The notes beneath the pieces are model-generated. The model had not been told where the DNA came from. It saw nothing but the letters and a program-made list of their open reading frames with translations, and searched no databases. From Odiellus spinosus (lineage: Eukaryota; Arthropoda; Arachnida; Opiliones; Phalangiidae), in NCBI GenBank assembly GCA_963920705.1, contig OY987227.1:3253526-3317525 (forward strand): a DNA stretch of 64,000 nt, written 5' to 3'. This document shows, in pieces, positions 1 through 11,785 of this stretch (position 1 is its first letter; each line of letters opens with the position of its first letter). The translations under genes were made by a program, and so were the position numbers.

Positions 1-599
1 AATTATTGGAAAGTTTTCGTTAACACTATCGGAGTTTTCATTCGAAAATTTAAAAATCTACGGATTATTCAGTTTTACGCAAGAATTGAACAGGGACGTA
101 ACAACTAGGGGGCACAGGGGGCATTGCCCCTCCAATGTTGATCTTTCCTCCTGCAATAAATTCGGTTCAAAACATTTAGATTGCCCCCACCAAAATATTT
201 AGATTATCCCCTCTTCTTGTGGCAGTAAAACATTTCCCCTGCTAAACACTCAATAATTATTAAAAAAAATAGTTATAATTATACTTTATATTAGGAGAAA
301 TATTTTATATTAAAATCTTGTAGCTCTAAAAATGTATTTTCTTAATAACTACTAAAAGTTCATTATATTCACATGGAAAATTTTTACTGCTATGACAAAC
401 TACGGTACTAAAAAGAGGTGGTTACTCATCGGCTAACACCTAAGAAAAATTACTAAGGTTAGCCTTCAAAGTTGTCAAAACATAATACATTAACATTCCC
501 ATGCTTCCCTAAACTAAAACCAAAAGTATAATTCAAAAACATATAGCCCTAAACTAAAACTAAAAGTGAAAAACATAAACCAACGATTCTCAACCCTGA
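1..599. other. AT-rich sequence without a recognised gene
   Basis: Nothing coding is seen. Around 105-235 there is a GGGGGCA/GGGGGCATTGCCCC stretch followed by further TTGCCCCC and TTCCCCTGC runs. This resembles the G-rich ends of decayed hAT-type elements, but no paired end or target duplication was found. Confidence 0.4.
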
Positions 600-1291
600 C
601 TATAGTAGGATCCAACCTTGGAAAGGGTAACTTTTAACACCTCAGCTAGAGTTGTAACCCTACTCCGCGCGGAACGGTACAACAACACCATGCTAAATAG
701 TTCCAGCCCGCGGTTTTTAAATGTTAAGATCTTGGCGTGAAGATTTATCCTATAACAGAGGGGGGGGGGGGGGGGTTTCCATTTGGATGAGTTTTTTTAA
801 ACCCTAGATAATCTGGTTTAGTTGCTGTTTTTATGCAATGAATTTTATTGGTTTAATTAATTTGTTACTAAAACACAAAATAACTTAGATTTAAATTGGT
901 AATAAAATTTTTTATTGGTAATAAAATTTTTTATTACCAATATCTATTGTCGCTAAGCCTAAGCCAAGTCTTAACTTTATTTAAAATATAACGAAGGCGA
1001 AGTCCGAAACGTGACCTTGCTCTCCCAGCGATAAAAAAAAGGCGAAAGAAAGCCGAAGGGCGAATATTTCCTCGTGCGTGGTCGCGCTCGATTCGCCTCG
1101 TGAGCTCTTTCTCTACGGCGGGAGGCTTTCCCCCCACCGATTGACTTCCCCTTCCCGGCGCTTTTTAAAATAGTACAAGTTAAAGTAGTATAGGCACTAT
1201 TTATTATGGTCAATTTTGTATCGTTCCACGCGAAGTACAATTTTACGAGGGCGTTAAAAGTTACCCTTTCCAAGGTTGGATCCTACTATAG
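600..1291. mobile_element. Non-autonomous TIR DNA transposon (692 bp)
   Basis: The two ends are inverted copies of about 38 bp, beginning CTATAGTAGGATCCAACC at 600 and closing with the reverse complement at 1291. The interior has a poly-G run (about 761-775), a local palindrome of TTTTTTATT/AATAAAA type near 895-945, and a GC-richer core at 1000-1170 with no recognisable protein. A short GAC may flank both sides, which is too little to assign a superfamily. It is probably a MITE. Confidence 0.75.
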
Positions 1292-1584
1292 ACTGGACTC
1301 GCCGTTGGGCTGTTGTGAGAATTCTCTACGTTTAACGTTTTAACTTAAGTAAATTCTAAAAGAAGAAAACTGACGGACTATTTTGTGGACATAAAATCCA
1401 AAATTACACCAAATTTGTTGACCAACTTGATCATGGTATATAACGTATAATAATAAAATAATTTATGAGTCAGCTACTTCATGGTTAAAAGAAACAGTTT
1501 ATTAAATAAATGTTTTTAGGAGAGCTTTCGGCCTAGTGAGTAGTGACTCCCTTTTCAAAACTTTCCTATTCTATTACAGTCGCA

Positions 1585-1675
1585 TTATATTTAAAAAAGT
1601 TGTCTTATATTTAGTAAAGTTGTCTTATATTTATTAAAATTGTCTTATATTTATTAAAGTTGTCTTATATTTAAA
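1585..1675. repeat. 20-bp tandem repeat, about 4.5 units
   Basis: The unit is GTTGTCTTATATTTATTAAA with single-base variants. It lies in otherwise unremarkable AT-rich sequence between the TIR element and the CXC fragment (1292-1740). Confidence 0.85.
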
Positions 1676-1739
1676 ACAAATGTTGAATTAAGTCCTGAAC
1701 GGCGCCCCATACAAATGAACGAACCAAAACTTTTAACGA

Positions 1740-2117
1740 GCACCGATATTTTATGTACAGCAAATTCGCTTCGAAACAACTTCTGAAAAACTCATTTGAA
1801 CTAGCTTCACTTCCTCCAACATCGCAAGCCACAAAACGTCATATTGAAAGGTATACTAACAAACTCAAGATTGGCTAGGAAATCACTTAGAACACGAGTT
1901 GTGGGGTTGGAAAAGGAGCGGACAAATTTTGGAACCCATTCGTTGTGAAAAAGCGTCTGCTCCTTTGAGGATTTTGAATATAATATTCTGTAGATGCAAA
2001 GCGAGTAATTGTGCCAAATCTTGTACATGTCGTAAAAATGGCATGAATTGTTCGCCCATGTGCAATGAATGTAACGGAATTGGTTACGACAGAACATTTT
2101 ACGACAGAACATTTTAA
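1740..2117 (+). pseudogene. Fragment of a CXC (tesmin-like) cysteine-rich repeat protein
   Basis: Plus-strand translation gives a leader resembling LPPTSQATKRHIER (about 1810-1850, a different frame). A W-x-W segment follows, then a cysteine-rich tail, CRCKASNCAKSCTCRKNGMN followed by CSPMCNECNG (about 1992-2080). The spacing C-x-C-x4-C-x3-C-x-C matches the CXC type found in tesmin/TSO1 proteins. From memory, it also matches the C-terminus of a multi-copy uncharacterised protein common in arthropod genomes. The upstream part is not in one frame with the tail, so it is read as a decayed copy. The Penelope-like fragment begins directly downstream. The ACGACAGAACATTTT motif is repeated twice at the junction (2087-2117). 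Confidence 0.55.
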
Positions 2118-3725
2118 AGAACTATACTACAAAAAATTTCAAAATTTATTAAAATTAAAACTAGATGAACAATTTACCCAAAAAACCAAAGTAAACATAG
2201 ACTCAGTCATAAACTTATCAAGCCGTGGATTATCAAACCCAGAATTAGACATACTAGCCAGAGGAATGGGTTTCGCACCAATCAATAAAAAATTGGACAT
2301 ATTAGATTTAGCAACAGATGTAGAAAACCAATTCAGAAGATTAACAGTACCAGAAGAAATAAAACAGGATATCAGAAATTTGATAAAAACGAATTTTACA
2401 AAAACCCCAAAATCCGAAAACTTAACAAGAATAGAGAAACAAGCATTATCTATATTAAAAAATGATAAGACAATTAAAATCTTAAAGGCCGATAAAGGAG
2501 GGAAAATTGTCGTGATGAACATAGCAGATTATGGCGAAAAAATGTTAACATTATTAAACTCATCGGACTACAAAAGTTTAAAGTCCAACCCAGAGGAATC
2601 AATAGATTGGAAATTACGCTTAATAATAAATGAAGCCGTTAAAAACGGGGAAATTGAAATAGAAAAAAAGATTTAGATTCTACACATCAACATTAAAAAC
2701 ACCTTTTGTGTATGGATTGATTAAACTACACAAAAAAGATAAACAACAGCGCTACATATGCGTCAGCAAAAGAATTAGTTAAAATCATAAAGCCATTAAT
2801 AGGTGAAAATGTGTATTCTTTAAATAATACATATGAGTTTGTGGTAAATGCAGGATTGATGAAAATGATGAGTTAATTAGCCTAGATGTTATAAATCTAT
2901 ACACAAAAGTCCCAATTATGAAAGCCTTAAAAGTGTTAAAAGAAAAACTAAAAGGTGAAAAAACCTTAAAAATAGAACAACATTATCAATCACGGTGGTC
3001 TGCCTAATATAGCTCCTCGAACTAAATTAGCCTTATGATATGATACCTTATTGGGAATTGAAACGTAATATTCATTTAAATTATAATTAATAATATTAAA
3101 ATGGTTTAGTTTAATCTAAATAATAATATAGCTGAAAAATTAATTCATCATAAAGATAATTTAGACGATATTGAAGAAATTGTCTAATAAGAGAAACTGT
3201 TTGATATCAACATTAAAAACACCTTTTGTGTATGGATTGATTAAACTACACAAAAAAGATAAACAACAGCGCTACATATGCGTCAGCAAAAGAATTAGTT
3301 AAAATCATAAAGCCATTAATAGGTGAAAATGTGTATTCTTTAAATAATACATATGAGTTTGTGGTAAATGCAGGATTGATGAAAATGATGAGTTAATTAG
3401 CCTAGATGTTATAAATCTATACACAAAAGTCCCAATTATGAAAGCCTTAAAAGTGTTAAAAGAAAAACTAAAAGGTGAAAAAACCTTAAAAATAGAACAA
3501 CATTATCAATCACGGTGGTCTGCCTAATATAGCTCCTCGAACTAAATTAGCCTTATGATATGATACCTTATTGGGAATTGAAACGTAATATTCATTTAAA
3601 TTATAATTAATAATATTAAAATGGTTTAGTTTAATCTAAATAATAATATAGCTGAAAAATTAATTCATCATAAAGATAATTTAGACGATATTGAAGAAAT
3701 TGTCTAATAAGAGAAACTGTTTGAT
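2118..3725 (+). mobile_element. Degenerate Penelope-like retroelement fragment
   Basis: An open stretch to 2676 encodes the N-terminal part of a Penelope-like reverse transcriptase; ILKADKGGKIVVMNIADYGE is the family's conserved DKG-x-VVM block. Downstream pieces carry TPFVYGLIKLHKKD (equivalent to the P-x-YGLPKIHK block) and LDVINLYTKVPIMKAL (the LYT-x-IP block near the catalytic region). The copy is truncated, lacks a recognisable GIY-YIG endonuclease and is broken in several places. Its downstream half is duplicated in tandem (see 2686-3725). Confidence in the family is good; completeness is clearly lacking. Confidence 0.75.
2686..3725. repeat. 520-bp direct tandem duplication inside the Penelope-like remnant
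   Basis: Units 2686-3205 and 3206-3725 read the same wherever compared. All three borders carry ATCA (2686, 3206, 3726), a 4-bp microhomology at the junction. The end of the unit (around 3056-3170, GAATTGAAACGTAATATTCA) is also seen, diverged, at 13713-13830, so the non-coding tail is itself a dispersed repeat. Confidence 0.9.
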
Positions 3726-4886
3726 ATCAGCTCGAGTTGGCTGCTCGCTCTAAGCAATTTAACATATGTTTACTCAAAAAAGCATAGTTATAACGGGTAG
3801 TGTAAGCCTAAGCTTGCTGCAAACTCGAGGTGGATTGGAGAATCTAAGCTAATTACTATATACTATTGTTTTTTAACTATTTTTGATTGATTTGCATCTT
3901 TTACGTAAACCACCATGATTTTTTTATCTTTGTATATAAATAAGCTAGATACACAGATTCGGCCCTCATAAGTAGAATTACGCTGGGACGAAGAGTGGAT
4001 CGCGTTAGGGTCTACGTTCGCGCTGAACTCTCTCGCCTTTCGGTTGCCTCGACTACCTCAATTATGGCGGTGGTGAGAGGCTCGTACTCACCCCTTTTGG
4101 ATAGTATACTTGAATAAACAAAGCATTTGTTCTTATATCGCGATTTAATTTGCATTACCTGAACTTTATTCCTGAATGGTGTAATTATGTCTGTGTAGGA
4201 ACACCATACAGTAAAAGGCATGAGAGTAAATTTCACTTCAGTTGGACATCCTCTGAAAAGTGCTCAAATATACCTGTGATATGAAATTTAACATTTCCAA
4301 TCTCTACTTCAATTTTTCATATACTACAGTTCTGCGACTACGATGTTGATTTAGATCCAGACCTTAATAATTGGACAAGTACTTGAAAGCAACCAAACTA
4401 CTAATAGGATAGACGACACGGTATTTAGACCAGTTGTCTCATTGGCGGTATAGCAGAATGACGACCGAAATACGTAGACCATACTTCACGGTGCTAATCA
4501 CTAAGGTTTTGTCTACCCTGGAATAATCTTTTAAAAAATTCCCCCATGATAGGCCATAAGAAAGGTTTGCGTCCGCTTGCACAGTTTCCCATTTGCGCAG
4601 GATTCGACAAAAAACCCGCACTTTTTGCTTAAATATAAAAATATTAAAATCCCGGGGACTCAAAGATCTTATCTTTGCTAGCGAAACATCTTGAGAGACA
4701 TAATGGTTGCTAAATGAGCACTGTACCCAAACATTTTTAATATCATTTTTAAACTACAGAAAAATAACTTTTAAAAGCGAATTGCCGATTTACATTTATA
4801 TTTTTGTGTTGATAAATTACTCCGAGCGATTTTTACCTGACAGTTAGTTCAATCATTTTCGCCTGGATGGCAACTCCTCCGTTGTC
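3726..4886. other. Unannotated AT-rich sequence
   Basis: Only scattered short open stretches (under 80 codons) with no recognisable domain. No tandem array or clear TIR element was seen. Confidence 0.4.
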
Positions 4887-5083
4887 ATTCGTTGCACAAA
4901 CAGTATGGTTCTCCGTATGACGTCATTTCCACTGGGTCATTTTACTCGGGTTTGGGACAGGAGTGGAAATCAATCTATTTAGGGTCATGGATGAAATGCA
5001 CCGTCGTGGGTCTATATTGAATTGATATTACCATTATAATAGAAGTGCAATAGTGTATACATGGCTACACGCGCAACTTAATT

Positions 5084-5591
5084 TATTAGTTGAAAAACCT
5101 TGTTGCCATTGCCATGCAGGTTATTCATAACGTAAGTACTACTTTCACAGTTGTAATTACAACTTTGAATGGACAGATATGATTATCATTCCGAGAACAC
5201 CCATCACAACTTTCAATGGGCATATATTATCATTTTAAATGGGAGTGCCATTGATTCAAACCTTTCACGAATAACTCTGCGAAAATTTCTACTTGGTCTA
5301 TTATGCTGTACCCAAGACTGGGTCCCAATCGCTTAGTTTTGGAAATGGTGGTGCTTGCTACATTCTATAACACAAATTTTTGCAGAGTTATTCGTGAAAG
5401 GTTTGAATCAATGGCACTCCCATTTAAAATGATAATATATGCCCATTGAAAGTTGTGATGGGTGTTCTCGGAATGATAATCATATCTGTCCATTCAAAGT
5501 TGTAATTACAACTGTGAAAGTAGTACTTACGTTATGAATAACCTGTTCCTTCTTGTTGCATGGCAATGGCAACAAGGTTTTTCAACTAATA
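5084..5591. mobile_element. Long-TIR (foldback-like) MITE, copy in duplication unit 1
   Basis: Arms of about 210 bp are inverted copies. The left begins TATTAGTTGAAAAACCTTG and the right ends GGTTTTTCAACTAATA. About 85 bp of unique centre separates them. Both arms contain TAACTCTGCGAAAATT-type and TGGGAGTGCCATTGATTC sequence in opposite orientation. There is no coding capacity and no obvious target duplication. Confidence 0.88.
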
Positions 5592-7738
5592 TCTGTCCCT
5601 TTGTAAAAAGTAGTCAGGGTGAACTTTAGAGTTAGTTTGTCAATAAACAAAATAGTTGCGTTGGAAAATATTTTAATGTTGAAAAAATTTTCAAAACGTT
5701 TTCATGCAGAGTGACAAGTGTGAACGTATCATTGTAATTTGTATTAACAATTTGGGAAACCAAATAATTATCTCTCCGAGAAACTTTACCTAACCTAACC
5801 CTGTAAGCAACGACAAAGGCGTAGCCTATTCTGGGTGGTTGCCAGAAGAAATTCAATTATATAGGAAAATTCAATTATACAGACACAAATTTATGCAAGA
5901 GTATCTAAAATGAATTAAAATTAAATTTTAACGACATTTGGAAAACGGCAGGAAAACTTCTCTCCCAAAATTTCGAAACTTACACGAGGTAAAGATTTGC
6001 ACACGCTACAATCTTACGTTGATATTTAATTTTTAACTTTAAAACTTATCACCTTAAAATTATGAAACCTGTTTAGGGAGATAAACTAATTTGCAAAGCA
6101 TAGATTTTGATTGTGGCTTTAAATCGTTATAGCCGTGAAAAGGGCGAAATCCTTAGAACTTGGTCAGTTTCCCCCACTTGGTAAATCTCGAGAATTCATT
6201 TATTCGCCCGATTGACGGGGCAGGGCTTCCGTGAGCGCCACCGAAGCGCGTGATCGAGGAGGCTATGGAATAGGCTACCAATTTCATGCGCGTGATATAG
6301 CGTAGCTGTAAGATCAGCTTTCACCTACTGGCAAAAAGTTGAACCAATAAATTTATTTATGAATTATAATTAAATTTTAATGATATTATGATATTAGAAG
6401 AGGAATGATATTTTATAATATAATTTATTTGAAGAAAAATTAAAGTTTAATAAAAAAAGTAATGTTAAAAAAAACTTAAACTCTCTGAGCCATGAGGTCG
6501 GTCGGCGGAGAAAGTACTGACATCTATCTAGTAAAACCTGACCAAAAGGTCTACGTCGAAGAGATGGAAGAGATTGTCCCACTAAGCCTTGGATTGTAAT
6601 TTATAACAAGTCATTTAGTTAATATTTAAGTCCATATGGAAAATAAAACTTATAAAAATTCAATTAAGACATTTCAAAAATAAAATAAACAAAAATAATT
6701 ACAATATTCAAGTCTTTTGTTAAAGATATAGTAGTTTTACGAAACTAACCGATGAAACATTTTATGGCGTCTCTTACTCTCTTTTCGCTACTCTCCCGCT
6801 TATTTCACTTCCCAAATTCAGCGGGTGTAAACGTAAAGGGGTGTGTTTTCTCTATCCCAGAATAAATATAGAGAACGGTCGCTTTGCAGCAGCGCGTAGG
6901 GAATTTATATGCTTGATGGTTAACCGCCTGACGGCGTGTTCATTGGCTAGAGGTGGAACCATACGGAATTTCAACGCGTACGAACTTAGCATTATAGCAA
7001 TGATAGAGCTTGAAGCTACAGCCTTTTTTGCCTAAGTGGGCTGTCTAAGCGGGCTATGCAAATACTCTATGGCCGTTTATGCACTAGCTAGAGGCAACCT
7101 TATTTTCAACGCGTGCAAAGCGAGCGACCATTCTGTATAACATAGATTTAAAATTAATTTTACTTTATATTAAAGTCTGATTTGGGGAAAAAAAGGTCAA
7201 AAGCACACATATCGACATAAGATTAAACTAAATCACTCAAAAAAGGAAAACAAATAGCTTCCAAATTATAGATAGGCCTTCGGGTACGACGACTCTAGGT
7301 ACAGACACACTGAACTTTAACCTGTACCAAAAAAAGCGTCATGGGTAATCACTCGATTTTTGAGCTTCGATAATGTATAAGAATCTCGGATCTTGGCAGC
7401 CCATGTTATTTTCCCATTGGAGTTAATACAGCCCAAACAGAGGAGCTGCTAGCAGTCTACGGAAAACTAGAGCTATGAATACAGACTCTGCCGAAAGGCA
7501 GAGTCTAATACGCAGTCATTGTTGTAAAAACCGGGCGCTAGATTCGTTGCACAAACAGTATGGTTCTCCGTATGACGTCATTTCCACTGGGTCATTTTAC
7601 TCGGGTTTGGGACAGGAGTGGAAATCAATCTATTTAGGGTCATGGATGAAATGCACCGTCGTGGGTCTATATTGAATTGATATTACCATTATAATAGAAG
7701 TGCAATAGTGTATACATGGCTACACGCGCAACTTAATT

Positions 7739-8246
7739 TATTAGTTGAAAAACCTTGTTGCCATTGCCATGCAGGTTATTCATAACGTAAGTACTACTTT
7801 CACAGTTGTAATTACAACTTTGAATGGACAGATATGATTATCATTCCGAGAACACCCATCACAACTTTCAATGGGCATATATTATCATTTTAAATGGGAG
7901 TGCCATTGATTCAAACCTTTCACGAATAACTCTGCGAAAATTTCTACTTGGTCTATTATGCTGTACCCAAGACTGGGTCCCAATCGCTTAGTTTTGGAAA
8001 TGGTGGTGCTTGCTACATTCTATAACACAAATTTTTGCAGAGTTATTCGTGAAAGGTTTGAATCAATGGCACTCCCATTTAAAATGATAATATATGCCCA
8101 TTGAAAGTTGTGATGGGTGTTCTCGGAATGATAATCATATCTGTCCATTCAAAGTTGTAATTACAACTGTGAAAGTAGTACTTACGTTATGAATAACCTG
8201 TTCCTTCTTGTTGCATGGCAATGGCAACAAGGTTTTTCAACTAATA
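7739..8246. mobile_element. Long-TIR MITE, copy in duplication unit 2
   Basis: This is the same 508-bp element as at 5084-5591, present again only because the surrounding 2655-bp segment is duplicated; both ends keep the same flanks. Confidence 0.88.
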
Positions 8247-10196
8247 TCTGTCCCTTTGTAAAAAGTAGTCAGGGTGAACTTTAGAGTTAGTTTGTCAATA
8301 AACAAAATAGTTGCGTTGGAAAATATTTTAATGTTGAAAAAATTTTCAAAACGTTTTCATGCAGAGTGACAAGTGTGAACGTATCATTGTAATTTGTATT
8401 AACAATTTGGGAAACCAAATAATTATCTCTCCGAGAAACTTTACCTAACCTAACCCTGTAAGCAACGACAAAGGCGTAGCCTATTCTGGGTGGTTGCCAG
8501 AAGAAATTCAATTATATAGGAAAATTCAATTATACAGACACAAATTTATGCAAGAGTATCTAAAATGAATTAAAATTAAATTTTAACGACATTTGGAAAA
8601 CGGCAGGAAAACTTCTCTCCCAAAATTTCGAAACTTACACGAGGTAAAGATTTGCACACGCTACAATCTTACGTTGATATTTAATTTTTAACTTTAAAAC
8701 TTATCACCTTAAAATTATGAAACCTGTTTAGGGAGATAAACTAATTTGCAAAGCATAGATTTTGATTGTGGCTTTAAATCGTTATAGCCGTGAAAAGGGC
8801 GAAATCCTTAGAACTTGGTCAGTTTCCCCCACTTGGTAAATCTCGAGAATTCATTTATTCGCCCGATTGACGGGGCAGGGCTTCCGTGAGCGCCACCGAA
8901 GCGCGTGATCGAGGAGGCTATGGAATAGGCTACCAATTTCATGCGCGTGATATAGCGTAGCTGTAAGATCAGCTTTCACCTACTGGCAAAAAGTTGAACC
9001 AATAAATTTATTTATGAATTATAATTAAATTTTAATGATATTATGATATTAGAAGAGGAATGATATTTTATAATATAATTTATTTGAAGAAAAATTAAAG
9101 TTTAATAAAAAAAGTAATGTTAAAAAAAACTTAAACTCTCTGAGCCATGAGGTCGGTCGGCGGAGAAAGTACTGACATCTATCTAGTAAAACCTGACCAA
9201 AAGGTCTACGTCGAAGAGATGGAAGAGATTGTCCCACTAAGCCTTGGATTGTAATTTATAACAAGTCATTTAGTTAATATTTAAGTCCATATGGAAAATA
9301 AAACTTATAAAAATTCAATTAAGACATTTCAAAAATAAAATAAACAAAAATAATTACAATATTCAAGTCTTTTGTTAAAGATATAGTAGTTTTACGAAAC
9401 TAACCGATGAAACATTTTATGGCGTCTCTTACTCTCTTTTCGCTACTCTCCCGCTTATTTCACTTCCCAAATTCAGCGGGTGTAAACGTAAAGGGGTGTG
9501 TTTTCTCTATCCCAGAATAAATATAGAGAACGGTCGCTTTGCAGCAGCGCGTAGGGAATTTATATGCTTGATGGTTAACCGCCTGACGGCGTGTTCATTG
9601 GCTAGAGGTGGAACCATACGGAATTTCAACGCGTACGAACTTAGCATTATAGCAATGATAGAGCTTGAAGCTACAGCCTTTTTTGCCTAAGTGGGCTGTC
9701 TAAGCGGGCTATGCAAATACTCTATGGCCGTTTATGCACTAGCTAGAGGCAACCTTATTTTCAACGCGTGCAAAGCGAGCGACCATTCTGTATAACATAG
9801 ATTTAAAATTAATTTTACTTTATATTAAAGTCTGATTTGGGGAAAAAAAGGTCAAAAGCACACATATCGACATAAGATTAAACTAAATCACTCAAAAAAG
9901 GAAAACAAATAGCTTCCAAATTATAGATAGGCCTTCGGGTACGACGACTCTAGGTACAGACACACTGAACTTTAACCTGTACCAAAAAAAGCGTCATGGG
10001 TAATCACTCGATTTTTGAGCTTCGATAATGTATAAGAATCTCGGATCTTGGCAGCCCATGTTATTTTCCCATTGGAGTTAATACAGCCCAAACAGAGGAG
10101 CTGCTAGCAGTCTACGGAAAACTAGAGCTATGAATACAGACTCTGCCGAAAGGCAGAGTCTAATACGCAGTCATTGTTGTAAAAACCGGGCGCTAG

Positions 10197-10508
10197 ATTC
10201 GCCGGAAGCGCCATCATCTTCATTTATTTGTAGGCACTAACCTAACCTAACATGTAACCCTTGGGTACCACAAAAATTCCCATTAAAGAATTAGTGGTTA
10301 CAAAACAGTAACCAGGTGACAAACAATATTCAAATATAAACCCGTGAAAGTAATTTATGTAGTTTTCATAGTAAATTTATAATCGAAAACTTTCTGCAAT
10401 AATTCATACTATTTAACCTGCGCAAATGAGAAGCTGCAAATGAAAAAAAAAAAAAAAAAAATCACGTTTGCTTAGTAGTAAAACATTCAAAAGTGTCTCT
10501 TAATTGTA

Positions 10509-10543
<35 letters not shown>

Positions 10544-10850
10544 GAAAAACATCTGATTTTGGCTAATTCAATTTAAAGGCGAACCTACGATTAATCAGAA
10601 AAGTCCACACCATTGGCTTAGTAAAATCACCGCGACTTGCGTCTCTGCACACTCTTTCAATAATGCTAAATTTCGTCCTTTGATAAAGGTGATGGACTAT
10701 CGATTAGTCATAGGTTCTGCTTTTAATTAAAGTCTTATTATGAACCGAACTCTATAAAACAACACCAAATTTTCCTCTTCACCCTCCCTTTAAAGTTCCT
10801 GGAGACTATTTACTAACAGAGTACTAATTTTTCATCCATTTTATTTGCAG
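10197..10850. other. Intron upstream of the Kazal exon
   Basis: AT-rich intronic sequence with poly-A runs at about 10442-10460 and 10510-10541 and a CCTAACCTAAC motif near 10238. The final 20 bases are pyrimidine-rich and end in TTTGCAG, the acceptor for the exon at 10851. No upstream coding exon was identified. Confidence 0.6.
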
Positions 10851-11148
10851 CTACCGTTATCGCAAGAATCGGACAGCGATCAAATACCAAAGAGGGGAGG
10901 GGCCTCGAGAGACTTATTGCTACTTCAGAGCAGGAGTAACGCCGTGGCTGCGGCGGCCTCGGGTCGGCCAATTGGGCGATCACCATACTCAACAAGTGTA
11001 ATGTGCGTCAATGCCTTGGACTGTTCTGCTGAAAAGCGCAAAGCCATCTGCGGAACTGATGGCCGAACTTACAACTCGAGGTGCGAAATTAACAGAGCCA
11101 AGTGTGAAGGGCATATTGTCGAGTTCAAACATAAAGGAAAATGTCCAG
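10851..11148 (+). CDS. SMOC: SMOC-family protein, internal exon with Kazal/follistatin-like domain
   Basis: This internal exon (298 bp) is read in the frame starting CTA at 10851, which gives 99 complete codons plus one base. The first half is a Ser/Ala/Arg-rich linker. The second half is a six-cysteine Kazal domain with the core CGTDGRTYNSRC followed by NRAKC and a terminal GKC. The DGRT-x-x-SRCE-x-x-RAKC pattern is the SMOC1/SMOC2 type of Kazal domain as I remember it, which directly precedes a thyroglobulin domain. Borders are TTTGCAG/CTACC (acceptor, phase 0) and CCAG/GTTAGT (donor, phase 1). Joining to 36565 makes Cys-Pro-Glu in frame. SMOC proteins are secreted calcium- and heparan-sulfate-binding modulators of BMP signalling. 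The signal peptide must lie in an exon further upstream. SPARC and testican also have Kazal domains but are followed by different modules. Confidence 0.88.
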
Positions 11149-11482
11149 GTTAGTGTCTCGATTACTCATTGGATTTTTATAGTGACCAATAACGAGATTT
11201 CCTTTTTTAATAAGATCTTTCCTTTGAAAAGAATATTTATAATATGGGAATGCGTTTAATATGTTTATCGTGATTTAAATGTGGGTTTTGGTATTATTTT
11301 ATCAATCTTAAATATCCATTACGAAATTTTGGAAGAAATGTAGAAGGAGTTCCAGTGCAGTATTTCTCACATAGACCATTTCGAATATTACCAACAGCAA
11401 AAATACCTCCTAGGAGTGACCCAATTAATACAAAGCCTAGCGTCGTTGTTTTAATTGGGTCATACCAATTAATTGGTTATAC
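11149..11482. other. Start of the 25.4-kb intron
   Basis: Donor GTTAGTGT at 11149, then AT-rich intron sequence. The imperfect palindrome around 11445-11480 (TTAATTGGGT and ACCCAATTAA words) is the only structure seen. Confidence 0.5.
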
Positions 11483-11785
11483 CCAGTCACGATTTCATCA
11501 TAAAATTAACATTATTTTCCCTATATGAGGCTGCTTTTTTTTTGTCGATGATAGCTTAAATCTTCTTCTTCTTCGTCCGACCACTGTTCGTCCCATCGAA
11601 AATAGTTAATAGAACAAAAGGCGGGGAGGGAAACAAACCATGAGACATAAAGACGGTGGCAAATATATTTTCATGCTGAATAGTTTTTGTCCCGTGGAAA
11701 AGAGGTAATGGAGAAAAAGGCGGGGAAAGAAACAACCCGTGAGAAATAAAGACCGTGGCAAATATATTTTCATGTTGATCGGGAC

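Larger units (their letters stand above)
4887..10196. repeat. 2655-bp direct tandem duplication (two units)
   Basis: Unit 1 is 4887-7541 and unit 2 is 7542-10196. The sequence reads identically wherever compared, including three short open stretches that recur at an offset of exactly 2655. ATTCG stands at the start of unit 1, at the junction and just after unit 2 (4887, 7542, 10197), which is a 5-bp microhomology. Each unit holds a 508-bp long-TIR element and otherwise about 2.1 kb of AT-rich sequence with no recognised gene. It is either a very recent duplication or an assembly artefact. Confidence 0.95.

Noticed and set aside
761-775. Poly-G runs (also 44941-44957) as regulatory G-quadruplex sites
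   Set aside because: Single homopolymer runs in AT-rich repeats; no evidence beyond simple-sequence slippage.
7475-7675. 66-codon open frame at the duplication junction as a new fusion gene
   Set aside because: It arises only because the 2655-bp units abut; no homology or expression evidence.
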